NCBI GenBank assembly: GCA_023393235.1
Contig: JAEWMH010000068.1
Span: 1-18,725 of the forward strand
DNA: 18,725 bases
Reading direction: 5' to 3'
From: Bacillota bacterium
GTDB taxonomy: Bacteria; Bacillota; Bacilli; Paenibacillales; NBRC-103111
Below are positions 1 through 7,083 of the stretch, in pieces (within the stretch, counting starts at the first letter, position 1; the number at the start of each line of letters is the position of its first letter). A program made the position numbers and the translations under genes. Below the pieces are notes generated by a model that saw nothing but the letters and a program-made list of their open reading frames with translations, was not told where the DNA came from and did no database searches.

Positions 1-286
1 CTCACATCCCCTCCACCACTCCCAACGCCCTTAGCTCCCATCACTCACACTATCGCCCATTATCGCTCCCACAGCCAACAAACCTCCGTCCCATCCCATC
101 CTCCCTTCCCACGGTGAATCGCAAAAATGAAACTGCATCCGCTCCCTAACAGCAGCCTTACGAAGCCGACGACGGGTGGAGGCTATCCCTGCTCTGCCCT
201 TTCCTGCAATCGTATATTTACAGCCCCGCCCGGATGCGGAATAATGAAGAGGCGGAACCTGCTGTCAAGAAAGGGGCGACCTGCAC
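1..286. other. upstream region of the kinase gene, no gene seen
   Basis: No convincing gene lies here. A 100-codon open frame beginning at 127 has no good ribosome binding site and runs on into the kinase gene in another frame, so it was not called. The first 120 bases are very poor in G (nine by hand count) and rich in C, a strong strand asymmetry. A promoter for the kinase operon should lie between about 120 and 270. A TATATT at 213-218 is the best -10 candidate, but it has no matching -35, so no promoter is called. Confidence 0.5.
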
Positions 287-2110
287 ATGATGCATTCCCT
301 GCTGGAAAAGCTACTGCCCAACAGCCTGAAGAACCGGCTGGTTTCGGTTTTCCTGTTGTGCATTCTTTTGCCGCTGATTATGTTAAGCGTTTACATGTTC
401 AACTCCGTGGAGCGTGTGCTTCAGGATAAGGCCAACGAGCGCGACCGGGAGCAGCTGTTTTCCCTGCGCCAGCGGCTGGAGGACCAAAGCGGCATCCTCG
501 TCAAAACCTGGACGTTGATGGACCAAGACCCGGGTCTGGAGGACATGCTCCTGCACCCGGATAGCTACGAATGGAGCGAGCTCAAGAAACGGATCGAAGG
601 CAAGTTTTACAGCATCTCCAATAGCTTTTTTCTCACCGGCTCCCAGGTGTATTACACGCTGCTGGACCGGAAGGGGAATATTTATACCTCCTTTTATCCT
701 GAGGAGCCCATCCATTACGACAGGCAGATGAGTGAACCCGGCTTCCAGGGGGTGCTCCGGGGGAATCAACGGTATCTGTGGGTGACCAATGACACCAATT
801 ACGTCAAGCGGGATGTAAACCGCAGCGCCCGAATGGTGTCCCTCTACACCGCGTTGACCAATGACTATGAGGAGCTGTACGCCGTGCTCCGCATCAGCAT
901 GGACTATGAGGAATGGTTTCAGCGGGCCATCGAAGCCTCGGACCATAACGGCGGAGGGGTGTATTACGCCATCGCCGACGGCAGCGGCAGTACGGTGCTG
1001 TCCTCGCTCCCGGACAAAAGCCTGCCGCAGGAAAGCTTCCTGCGGGCCACCGCCCGCACCGGGGAAAAAGCCGGCATCAGCTGGCGGGATGAACAAGAGG
1101 GCATTCTCTACACCGCTGCCTATATTCCCTCCTTAGACTGGTACGTGGTCAAAGGCACGCCACTTTCTCTTTTGTTTGCTGAGATTAACCAAATGAAGGG
1201 CCGATTTTTTGTGCTTTTCGCAGTGTTCATGGGCCTGGCCATCGGGGTGACCGTGGTGCTGTCCTCGGGCATAACCCGCCCCCTGTTCCGGCTCCAGCGG
1301 AAAATGGAGATTGTGGCGGGAAGCGATCTGAAGGCAGTGCTGCCTGAGGGCAAAAGCACGGAGGAGGTTCAGTCCCTGACCCGCAGCTTCAACCGGATGG
1401 TCAAGGATATCCACGATCTGGTCAACCGGCTCAAGCTGGAGGAGCGGCAGAAGCAGGCGATCCGTTTCCAGGTGCTGCTGTCGCAGATGAACCCGCATTT
1501 TTTGCTGAATACGCTGAATACCATTAAAAGCATCGCCATGCAGCGGGATCAGGACGAGATCCACGATATCTGCGTATCCTTGGGGAAGCTCCTGGAATCC
1601 GGCCTGAATCTGGATGTGGATCTGATTCATCTCAAGGAGGAGCTGGGGCTGGTCAGCGCCTATATGCAGATTCAGAACTCCCGGTTCGGCCACCGCTTCG
1701 GGCTGGACCATGAGATGGACCCGTCCTTGCATTACGCTCTGGTCCCCAAATCCTCCCTCCAGCCTCTGGTGGAAAATGCCATTGTACATGGCTTCGGGCA
1801 TCCCGCAGCGCAGCCGGGGAATATCGCCATCCGCGCTTACCGGGACGGGGAGCGGCTTGTAATCGAGGTGGCGGATGATGGAATCGGCCTGGAGGCGGCT
1901 GGAGCTAGACCCAAGCGCCGGGCCAATGCCGGGGTAGGTCTCTCCAACCTCAGAGAGCGCTTGAGTCTGCTGTACCAGGACCGGGCGGCGCTGTCCCTAG
2001 AGCCGCTCGAAGCAGGCACATTGGCCAAATTGGAGCTGCCCCTGCTGTTGGCTACACCATACCGGAAGGAGGATGAAACCCATGCGGACCGTGCTGTTGG
2101 TGGAGGATGA
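287..2110 (+). CDS. sensor histidine kinase, YesM type (HisKA_7TM-less, His_kinase/HATPase_c)
   Basis: A membrane sensor kinase that likely detects an extracellular sugar or a loaded binding protein and phosphorylates the response regulator encoded next. One membrane segment lies at residues 18-38 and a second at about 307-329. Between them is an extracellular region of about 265 residues of the Cache type. A HAMP linker follows at about 330-383. The phospho-acceptor is His404 in the QMNPHFLLNTLN motif typical of the YesM/LytS kinase family. The ATPase domain shows the N box (LVENAIVHGF, Asn497), a DDGIGL box near 530-535 and a GVGLSNLRERL box. The length of 607 residues is normal for the family. 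The start at 287 has AAGGGG ten bases upstream; the adjacent ATG at 290 is equally possible. The 3' end overlaps the regulator gene by 29 bases, which suggests translational coupling. The sensed ligand cannot be read from the sequence. Confidence 0.95.
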   Translation: MMHSLLEKLLPNSLKNRLVSVFLLCILLPLIMLSVYMFNSVERVLQDKANERDREQLFSLRQRLEDQSGILVKTWTLMDQDPGLEDMLLHPDSYEWSELKKRIEGKFYSISNSFFLTGSQVYYTLLDRKGNIYTSFYPEEPIHYDRQMSEPGFQGVLRGNQRYLWVTNDTNYVKRDVNRSARMVSLYTALTNDYEELYAVLRISMDYEEWFQRAIEASDHNGGGVYYAIADGSGSTVLSSLPDKSLPQESFLRATARTGEKAGISWRDEQEGILYTAAYIPSLDWYVVKGTPLSLLFAEINQMKGRFFVLFAVFMGLAIGVTVVLSSGITRPLFRLQRKMEIVAGSDLKAVLPEGKSTEEVQSLTRSFNRMVKDIHDLVNRLKLEERQKQAIRFQVLLSQMNPHFLLNTLNTIKSIAMQRDQDEIHDICVSLGKLLESGLNLDVDLIHLKEELGLVSAYMQIQNSRFGHRFGLDHEMDPSLHYALVPKSSLQPLVENAIVHGFGHPAAQPGNIAIRAYRDGERLVIEVADDGIGLEAAGARPKRRANAGVGLSNLRERLSLLYQDRAALSLEPLEAGTLAKLELPLLLATPYRKEDETHADRAVGGG

Positions 2111-2855
2111 GGATCAGGCCCGGGGATATGTACGCAAGGTTTTGGAAAAGCTGGACGCGAATTTTGTGGTGGCCGGTGAAGCGGTGAACGGGGAGGAGGG
2201 GCTGCGGCTGATCGGCAGCCTGCAGCCGGATCTGGTGATTGCGGATATCGACATGCCGGTAATGGATGGGGTGGAGCTTCTGAAGGCTGCCCGCCGTGAG
2301 GGGTTTCAGGGACGTTTCCTGATGCTGACATGCCTCAGCGATTTCGAATATGCCCGTCAGGCGCTGGAATTCGGCGCATCCGGATATCTGTTGAAGCTGT
2401 CCATGGACCCGGAGGCGCTGCGGGCCAATCTGGAGCGCATCGAGGCGGAGCTGGCCAGCCGGGACCAGCTGAAGAAGCTGGACCGCGTCTGGTCTACGCT
2501 CCCTGCCAAGGACCCCGCTCAGGGGGCAACGGATCATCCCGATATCAACCGGGTGATCGCATACCTGGAGGAGCATTACCGGGAGGAATTCAGCCTGAAG
2601 CGGCTGGCGGACCTGGCCTGTATGGAAGCCAGCTATCTGAGCGACCTGTTCAAGAAAAAAACGGGGGCCACCCTGACCCAATACCATCAGCGCTTACGGG
2701 TGGAGGCCGCCGCTTTGATGCTGCGGGAAACTACCCTGCCCGTGACCGAAATCGGGGAGCGGGTGGGCTTTTCCGGGGATAGCTATTTTATCAAAATCTT
2801 CAAACGCTGGACCGGCAAAACCCCCGCTGATTACCGGAGGAGCGCTGAGGCCTGA
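2082..2855 (+). CDS. response regulator with AraC-type DNA-binding domain, YesN type
   Basis: The transcription factor partner of the kinase. The receiver domain covers residues 1-122, with acidic residues Glu8/Asp9/Glu10, phospho-acceptor Asp55 in ADIDMPVMDG, Thr83 and Lys105. An AraC/XylS helix-turn-helix pair covers about 152-255, with the usual ending GFSGDSYFIKIFKRWTGKTPADYR. With 257 residues it is short for the YesN class, because the linker between receiver and DNA-binding domain is only about 30 residues. The start at 2082 was preferred to the in-frame ATG at 2073: the AAGGAGG at 2066-2072 directly abuts 2073 but lies nine bases before 2082, and the protein then begins at the usual MRTVLLVEDE. 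Family knowledge and position suggest that it activates the downstream transporter genes. Confidence 0.94.
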   Translation: MRTVLLVEDEDQARGYVRKVLEKLDANFVVAGEAVNGEEGLRLIGSLQPDLVIADIDMPVMDGVELLKAARREGFQGRFLMLTCLSDFEYARQALEFGASGYLLKLSMDPEALRANLERIEAELASRDQLKKLDRVWSTLPAKDPAQGATDHPDINRVIAYLEEHYREEFSLKRLADLACMEASYLSDLFKKKTGATLTQYHQRLRVEAAALMLRETTLPVTEIGERVGFSGDSYFIKIFKRWTGKTPADYRRSAEA

Positions 2856-2984
2856 GTTTCCGTTATTTCACCCTCACTACATCCAAATATCGTTGCATCA
2901 TTCTCCAAACCCCGTATCTGCCCTTCGTGTGGGGACGGATGATAAGATGAACTCAAGATGACCGAACCAAAAGGGGATGAAACC

Positions 2985-4346
2985 ATGAAAAAAGCAAAAT
3001 GGTTGGCGGGTGGAATGGGTTTGGTAATGGTGTTGGGCATGGCGGCAGGATGCGGTGGAAGCGGGGACAGCAGCAGCAGCGGCGGGAAACAGTCGGCTCC
3101 GGCGGCAACGACAGGTGCCTCCCAAGCACCGGCGGCCTCCACCGCCTCCGGTAAAACCGTGAAGCTGAAGATGTGGGGAGGCGTGCCGGCAGAGTCCGGT
3201 CCCCAAGCAGTAGTAGAGGCCTGGAACAAGCAGAATCCGGATATCCAGGTGACCTATGAACGTTTTGTCAACGACGATCCGGGGAACCTAAAGCTGGATA
3301 CGGCCCTGATGACCGGCCAGGATGCCGACCTGTTCGTCAACTATTCCTATTCCCGCTTGCAGAAGCGCAAGGACGCCGGGCTGGCCTTGGATTTAAGCGC
3401 TTACAGCGATTATAACGTGGATGACAAAATGGGTCCCGATGCCAAGCTGTGGCAGATTAACGGAAAATATTACGGCATTCCCACCAAAAAGAACATGTCC
3501 TTCGTCTGGCTGAACAAGGATGCGCTGGATGCGGCGGGCCTTGCCGTTCCGGCTCTGGACTGGACCTGGGATGACATGAAGGAGTATGCCGCCAAGCTCA
3601 AAACCGACAAACGCTGGGGTCTTCTCCAGCATGAAGCCAACTACATGGAGCAGGTGGATTCCGGCACGGCGGCGCTTGGTTTCGTGAAGCCGGACGGCAC
3701 CTCCAACCTGAACAATCCGCTGGCCGCCAAAGGCTATGAGGTGGCCTACGAGATGCAAAAGGCCAAAACCATGCCTGCCTACGGCGAGCAAATGACCTCC
3801 AAAATGCCTACGGACACCATGTTCCTGAAGGGCGAAACAGGGATGCTGTACGCAGGGGAGTACATTTTCCGCAACGCTAATAATCTTAAGGATAACCCCC
3901 GCAACTTCAAAATCGCCTTCGCCACAGTGCCGAAGCTGAGCAAAACCGCCAATGAGTTCAAATATCCGGCCGGTCTTGGGGACGTAGTTTCCGTCAATGC
4001 CAAATCGCCCAACAAGGAAGCCGCCTGGAAGTTCCTGAAGTGGTATGCCGACGGCGGCATGATGCCTATGGCCTCCGGGGGGCGGATTCCATCCTCCAAG
4101 GCGGTGAATGCCGATGACGCCATCAAGCTTCTCCTGAGCGGCGTGGACAGCACCTATGACCTGGATTCTCTGAAAAAGGTTGTTTTCGGCACCTTCCCCA
4201 CCTATGTATCCAGCCTGGAGCAGCAGGTCATCGATCTGCGCAAGGAGGAGTACGAGAAGTATCTCCTGGGCAAGCAGGATCTGAAGACCACCCTTGAGAC
4301 TATGGCCAAACGGCATAACGATTTCCTCAAACAAAACAAAAAATAA
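2985..4346 (+). CDS. ABC transporter substrate-binding lipoprotein, family 1 (carbohydrate)
   Basis: The extracellular solute receptor of the transporter, probably for a sugar or oligosaccharide. The protein is 453 residues. A lipoprotein signal peptide has MKKAK, a hydrophobic core and a lipobox ending AAGC, so Cys23 would be lipidated. A Gly/Ser/Ala-rich linker follows to about residue 55. The mature fold begins at KTVKLKMWGG, and the family 1 features include EAWNKQNPDIQVTYE, a WTWDDMKEYAAKLK segment and KEAAWKFLKWYADGG. The start at 2985 is chosen because AAGGGGA at 2971-2977 is seven bases upstream and the signal peptide begins there; an in-frame ATG at 2958 would add nine charged residues. 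The 129-base gap after the regulator gene holds only a weak promoter candidate (TTGCAT at 2893, TATCTG at 2915), so this gene may be separately regulated by the AraC-type factor. The substrate is unknown. Confidence 0.95.
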   Translation: MKKAKWLAGGMGLVMVLGMAAGCGGSGDSSSSGGKQSAPAATTGASQAPAASTASGKTVKLKMWGGVPAESGPQAVVEAWNKQNPDIQVTYERFVNDDPGNLKLDTALMTGQDADLFVNYSYSRLQKRKDAGLALDLSAYSDYNVDDKMGPDAKLWQINGKYYGIPTKKNMSFVWLNKDALDAAGLAVPALDWTWDDMKEYAAKLKTDKRWGLLQHEANYMEQVDSGTAALGFVKPDGTSNLNNPLAAKGYEVAYEMQKAKTMPAYGEQMTSKMPTDTMFLKGETGMLYAGEYIFRNANNLKDNPRNFKIAFATVPKLSKTANEFKYPAGLGDVVSVNAKSPNKEAAWKFLKWYADGGMMPMASGGRIPSSKAVNADDAIKLLLSGVDSTYDLDSLKKVVFGTFPTYVSSLEQQVIDLRKEEYEKYLLGKQDLKTTLETMAKRHNDFLKQNKK

Positions 4347-4361
4347 ACCGGTTATTGCGTC

Positions 4362-4391
4362 AGGGAGGGCGTTCCCAGGTGGACCCTCCCT
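4362..4391 (+). promoter_or_regulatory. intercistronic stem-loop between binding-protein and permease genes
   Basis: AGGGAGGG at 4362-4369 is perfectly complementary to CCCTCCCT at 4384-4391, giving an 8-bp GC-rich stem with a 14-base loop. A pyrimidine stretch (TTCCTTT) follows, but no strong T run. In many sugar ABC operons such a hairpin protects the 3' end of the binding-protein message or partly stops transcription, so that much more binding protein than permease is made. That role is inferred here. Confidence 0.6.
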
Positions 4392-4433
4392 TTCCTTTAC
4401 TCAAAAACCGGCTGCGGATGGAGGGGTTTTCCA

Positions 4434-5315
4434 ATGAGTGGAAATTGGATGAAGCGGCAGCAGAGAATGGGGTACCTGTTTATCCTGCCGAACATGCTGG
4501 GCATTATCGTGTTTTTTCTGATTCCGGCGGTGTTTTCCCTGGGTTTGACCATGACCAATTATCAGTTTGCCAACCCCAACTACCGGTTTATCGGCTTGGA
4601 CAACTTCACGCGTTTGTTCCAGGACGAGAAGTTCATCATTGCCATTAAGAATACGCTGCTTTATCTGGCGGCGGTGCCGGTTTCTTTGATCGGAGCCTTC
4701 TTAGTAGCGGTGGCGCTGAACCGGAGTGTTTATTTGAAAAGTATGCTGCGCTCCATGTACTTCATGCCCTATATCACCAGCGGGGTAGCCGTAGGCTTCG
4801 TCTGGATGCTGCTGTTCCAGCCCAGCCAAGGCCCCATCAACGGGGTGCTGCGGGCATTGGGAATGACGAATCCGCCTGGCTGGTTCGCCTCCACGGATAC
4901 GGCCATGCTGGCGCTGAACATCATCGCCGTGTGGGCCACTCTGGGCTACAACATGATCATCTACATGGCGGCTCTCCAGGAAATCTCGCCGGAGCTTATG
5001 GAGGCGGCCCGGATGGACGGGGCCCGCACGTGGACCCTGATCCGCCGGATCATCTGGCCTCTGGTCAGCCCCACCACCTTTCTTTTGCTCATCACCGGAT
5101 TGATCGGCGCCATTAAATCCTTCGGCATTATCCAGGCGATTACCGGAGGGGGACCCGGCAGCAGCACCACCGTGATGTCCCTGTTCATCTATAAAACCGC
5201 CTTCAGCTATTACGAAATGGGCTATGCCTCCGCCATCTCCTGGATGCTGTTCGCCTTCGTGCTGGTGATTACACTTGTCCAGTGGTACGGCCAAAAAAAA
5301 TGGGTCCACTATTAG
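4434..5315 (+). CDS. carbohydrate ABC transporter permease, MalF/UgpA type
   Basis: One of the two membrane subunits that form the sugar channel. The protein is 293 residues with about six membrane segments; the first (LFILPNMLGIIVFFLIPAVF) begins near residue 14. The cytoplasmic EAA loop that docks the ATPase is clear: EAARMDGA at residues 190-197, followed by the usual downstream Pro in IIWPLVSP. The start has GGAGGGG at 4420-4426, seven bases upstream. The next permease gene starts 13 bases after this stop, so the two are translated from one message. No ATPase gene is in the cluster; in Bacillaceae relatives such importers use a shared MsmX-type ATPase encoded elsewhere. Confidence 0.95.
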   Translation: MSGNWMKRQQRMGYLFILPNMLGIIVFFLIPAVFSLGLTMTNYQFANPNYRFIGLDNFTRLFQDEKFIIAIKNTLLYLAAVPVSLIGAFLVAVALNRSVYLKSMLRSMYFMPYITSGVAVGFVWMLLFQPSQGPINGVLRALGMTNPPGWFASTDTAMLALNIIAVWATLGYNMIIYMAALQEISPELMEAARMDGARTWTLIRRIIWPLVSPTTFLLLITGLIGAIKSFGIIQAITGGGPGSSTTVMSLFIYKTAFSYYEMGYASAISWMLFAFVLVITLVQWYGQKKWVHY

Positions 5316-5328
5316 GAGGGATGAGTTC

Positions 5329-6159
5329 ATGACAAAACAGGCTTCTTTGGCCAAAAAACTGGTGTTTACGCTGCTTCTGAGCATCCTGGGCCTGGGCATG
5401 GTTCTCCCTTTCCTGTGGATGATCAGCACCTCCTTCAAAACGCCCAATGAGGTGTTCGACTACAGCCGCTGGCTGCCCTCCACCTTGGAGCTGAAGCATC
5501 ATATCAAGGTATGGACCGGCGCCAACAGCTTCGGCACGTATTATCTGAATTCCATCAAGATCGCTTCGATTAATACGGTGGGGGCCACCTTCCTGTCGGC
5601 CTTGGCCGCTTACGGGTTTTCCCGGATCGAATTCAAGGGGCGCGACGCACTATTCCTGCTGTACCTGTCCATGATGATGATCCCGCCTCAGGTGCTGTTT
5701 GTCCCCAAGTTCATCATGTTCGACTGGATGGGCATCTACAACACCCATTGGGCGCTGATTCTGCCGGGGCTGTTCACCATCTTCGGCGTGTTTATGCTGC
5801 GGCAGTTCTTCATGGGCATTCCGAAGGAAATTACCGAGTCGGCTTTTTTGGATGGGGCGGGGCATGGGCGGATCTTCTTCCGGCTGATGCTGCCTCTGGC
5901 TAAACCGGCCTTAGCCACCCTGGCCATTCTGGACTTCTCCTGGAACTGGAACGACTTCGAGAATGCGCTGGTGTTCCTCACGGACCGCAGGCTGTACACC
6001 GTGCCCCTGGGCCTGCAAAACTTCGTGCTGGAGTACAACGTGGATTACAACGGCATGATGGCGGCGGCTTCGGCGGGGATTCTGCCTATGCTGCTGGTGT
6101 TCCTGGCCGGGCAGCGGTTCATTATCCAGGGGATGTCGGGTACGGCGGTGAAGGGGTAG
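5329..6159 (+). CDS. carbohydrate ABC transporter permease, MalG/UgpE type
   Basis: The second membrane subunit of the sugar importer, 276 residues. The N-terminus has the usual first membrane segment LVFTLLLSILGLGMVLPFLW followed by MISTSFKTPNEVF, typical of the MalG/UgpE group. The EAA loop reads ESAFLDGAG at residues 170-178, and the following segment ends LMLPLAKP. The start at 5329 is supported by AGGAGGG at 5314-5320, eight bases upstream. An in-frame ATG at 5275 lies inside the upstream gene and has no such site. This is the last gene of the operon: after the stop comes a G-rich 9-bp tandem repeat and then a long repeat-rich spacer. Confidence 0.95.
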   Translation: MTKQASLAKKLVFTLLLSILGLGMVLPFLWMISTSFKTPNEVFDYSRWLPSTLELKHHIKVWTGANSFGTYYLNSIKIASINTVGATFLSALAAYGFSRIEFKGRDALFLLYLSMMMIPPQVLFVPKFIMFDWMGIYNTHWALILPGLFTIFGVFMLRQFFMGIPKEITESAFLDGAGHGRIFFRLMLPLAKPALATLAILDFSWNWNDFENALVFLTDRRLYTVPLGLQNFVLEYNVDYNGMMAAASAGILPMLLVFLAGQRFIIQGMSGTAVKG

Positions 6160-6171
6160 GGGGGAGTGAAA

Positions 6172-6207
6172 GAAGCGTAAGGAGCGTAAGGAGCGTATGA
6201 AGCGTAT
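6172..6207 (+). repeat. 9-bp tandem repeat, four units
   Basis: Four adjoining 9-base units of the form G(A/G)AGCGTA(A/T) lie at 6172-6180, 6181-6189, 6190-6198 and 6199-6207, twelve bases after the stop codon of the second permease gene. The units differ at only two positions. They sit in a purine-rich stretch that runs on to about 6245. Confidence 0.9.
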
Positions 6208-6319
6208 GGAGGGGGAGAGGGGAGTGGCAGGGGAGAAGCAGGTCCATAGGGATGGAAACAATGGTGGGTTTATTGCTCCGGGTAACCCGTTTTGCTGCTA
6301 GTGTTTACTCCTCCCGGAC

Positions 6320-6340
6320 TAACGGAAGCAGGAGCCGTTA
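6320..6340. repeat. small palindromic repeat TAACGG-N9-CCGTTA
   Basis: TAACGG at 6320-6325 is the exact reverse complement of CCGTTA at 6335-6340, with nine bases between. The arms share the AACGG core with the other repeats of this spacer, which suggests membership of a dispersed REP-like family. Confidence 0.5.
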
Positions 6341-6364
6341 TTAGGCCTGATTTTGAACATTTCA

Positions 6365-6551
6365 AATTCTAACGGCGGTGAGCGCTCTTATGGATGGGCA
6401 TTTGGGTCAAAACGTATCGTTTTGCGCGAAATAGCGTCTCTCATCGCCATTAGAATTTGGTAAGCCCGTTTTGGAGGCAAATAGCGTCTCTCACCGCCAT
6501 TAGAATTCCAGAGCGCTCCGAAGGCAAACAGTGTCTCCCGCTACCGACAGC
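6365..6551. repeat. dispersed repeat family B, one inverted and two to three direct copies
   Basis: Two 29-base copies at 6429-6457 and 6479-6507 differ by a single base and start exactly 50 bases apart. A decayed third copy starts near 6527, 48 bases on. An inverted copy lies at 6365-6391: its reverse complement shares the CTCACCGCC(A/G)TTAGAATT end. The core is CTCACCGCCATTAGAATT. The regular spacing and mixed orientation suggest an amplified intergenic repeat rather than coding sequence. Confidence 0.8.
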
Positions 6552-6610
6552 ATCGGCGCAGATATACCCTTTCATCTGTGTTCCCGCCGGCGCTTGCCGG
6601 GTGCGGCGGA

Positions 6611-6659
6611 CGCGAAAAAACACTTCATCGTGCTGAGGCCGGTGAAGTGTTTTTTTGCG
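6611..6659. terminator. long bidirectional intrinsic terminator
   Basis: The arms at 6611-6627 and 6643-6659 pair over 17 positions with one G-T pair: a CGC/GCG base, an A6/T6 stretch and CACTTCA/TGAAGTG at the top, with a 15-base loop. Because each arm has an A or T run on the outer side of the GC part, it reads as a terminator on both strands. It lies between two convergent transcription units and would stop both. Confidence 0.85.
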
Positions 6660-6723
6660 GGCGGGTCTGAAGCCTGTGGGTGGCGCGGTGAGGGGGTTGG
6701 CAGCATGGGACCCTCCGTTAGCA

Positions 6724-6910
6724 TGTAACGGAACTCAGCACCTCTTAAACGATGAAAATGAGCGTTTTGAATTTGTAGCGGAACTAAGCGACCCTTAGAA
6801 CGGGATTTGGAGCGGCAACGGCTCGTTTTCCACCTGTAAGCGTCTCATAGTTCCGTTACGTTTACCAAAGCCGCATATTGTGAGTTTAAGGGCGTGTAAG
6901 TTCCGTTACA
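6724..6910. repeat. repeat family C: four 24-base copies in a symmetric palindrome
   Basis: Two direct copies lie at 6724-6747 and 6774-6797, and two inverted copies at 6837-6860 and 6887-6910. The core is TGTAACGGAACT. Adjacent copies in the same orientation begin exactly 50 bases apart. All pairs share one centre at 6817, where GAGC (6810-6813) and GCTC (6821-6824) also mirror each other. The whole 187 bases can therefore fold as one interrupted cruciform or RNA hairpin. Confidence 0.85.
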
Positions 6911-6940
6911 GCAAGACAGACCCGCATCGAGCCACCGTTC

Positions 6941-7064
6941 ACTCGTCTCAGCTTGCGGAATGATTCCGCGCTTAGCCGCAGCTTATTGGTCGTAGATTGC
7001 GATGCAACTAACTCGTCTCAGCTTGCGTGCGCTCCGCTGCACAGCCCACACGTCTCAGCTTGCG
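6941..7064 (+). repeat. repeat family D: 17-base repeat, three copies
   Basis: ACTCGTCTCAGCTTGCG is identical at 6941-6957 and 7011-7027, 70 bases apart. A third copy at 7051-7064 keeps the 14-base core CGTCTCAGCTTGCG. The first copy runs into a perfect inverted repeat GCGGAAT-G-ATTCCGC (6955-6969). The array ends 19 bases before the stop of the minus-strand oxidoreductase gene. Confidence 0.85.
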
Positions 7065-7083
7065 CAGCCCTCTCGTCCCTTCG

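Larger units (their letters stand above)
6160..7083. other. repeat-rich gene-free spacer between converging genes
   Basis: 924 bases with no supportable gene. It separates the end of the transporter operon (plus strand) from the end of the oxidoreductase gene (minus strand). It contains a 9-bp tandem repeat (6172-6207), a TAACGG/CCGTTA palindrome (6320-6340), a repeat with one inverted and two or three direct copies (6365-6551), a long bidirectional terminator (6611-6659), a second repeat in a symmetric palindromic layout (6724-6910) and a 17-base repeat with three copies (6941-7064). A 65-codon frame at 6531-6728 crosses the repeats and the terminator and was rejected. Confidence 0.75.

Noticed and set aside
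127..429. 100-codon open frame before and inside the start of the kinase gene
   Set aside because: It has no good ribosome binding site, no recognisable domain, and overlaps the kinase gene in another frame.
383..1096. 237-codon minus-strand open frame opposite the kinase gene
   Set aside because: It is opposite the sensor domain of an intact kinase and shows no domain of its own.
3393..4334. 313-codon minus-strand open frame opposite the binding-protein gene
   Set aside because: It lies wholly opposite a confidently identified gene, its translation resembles no protein family, and it reflects the GC-rich codon pattern of the real gene.
6531..6728. 65-codon open frame in the spacer
   Set aside because: It runs through a repeat copy and the bidirectional terminator and has no ribosome binding site.
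6365..7064. Possible CRISPR array, because of regularly spaced repeats of about 24-29 bases
   Set aside because: The copies differ in sequence and orientation, belong to several families and have only two to four members each. No cas genes are present.
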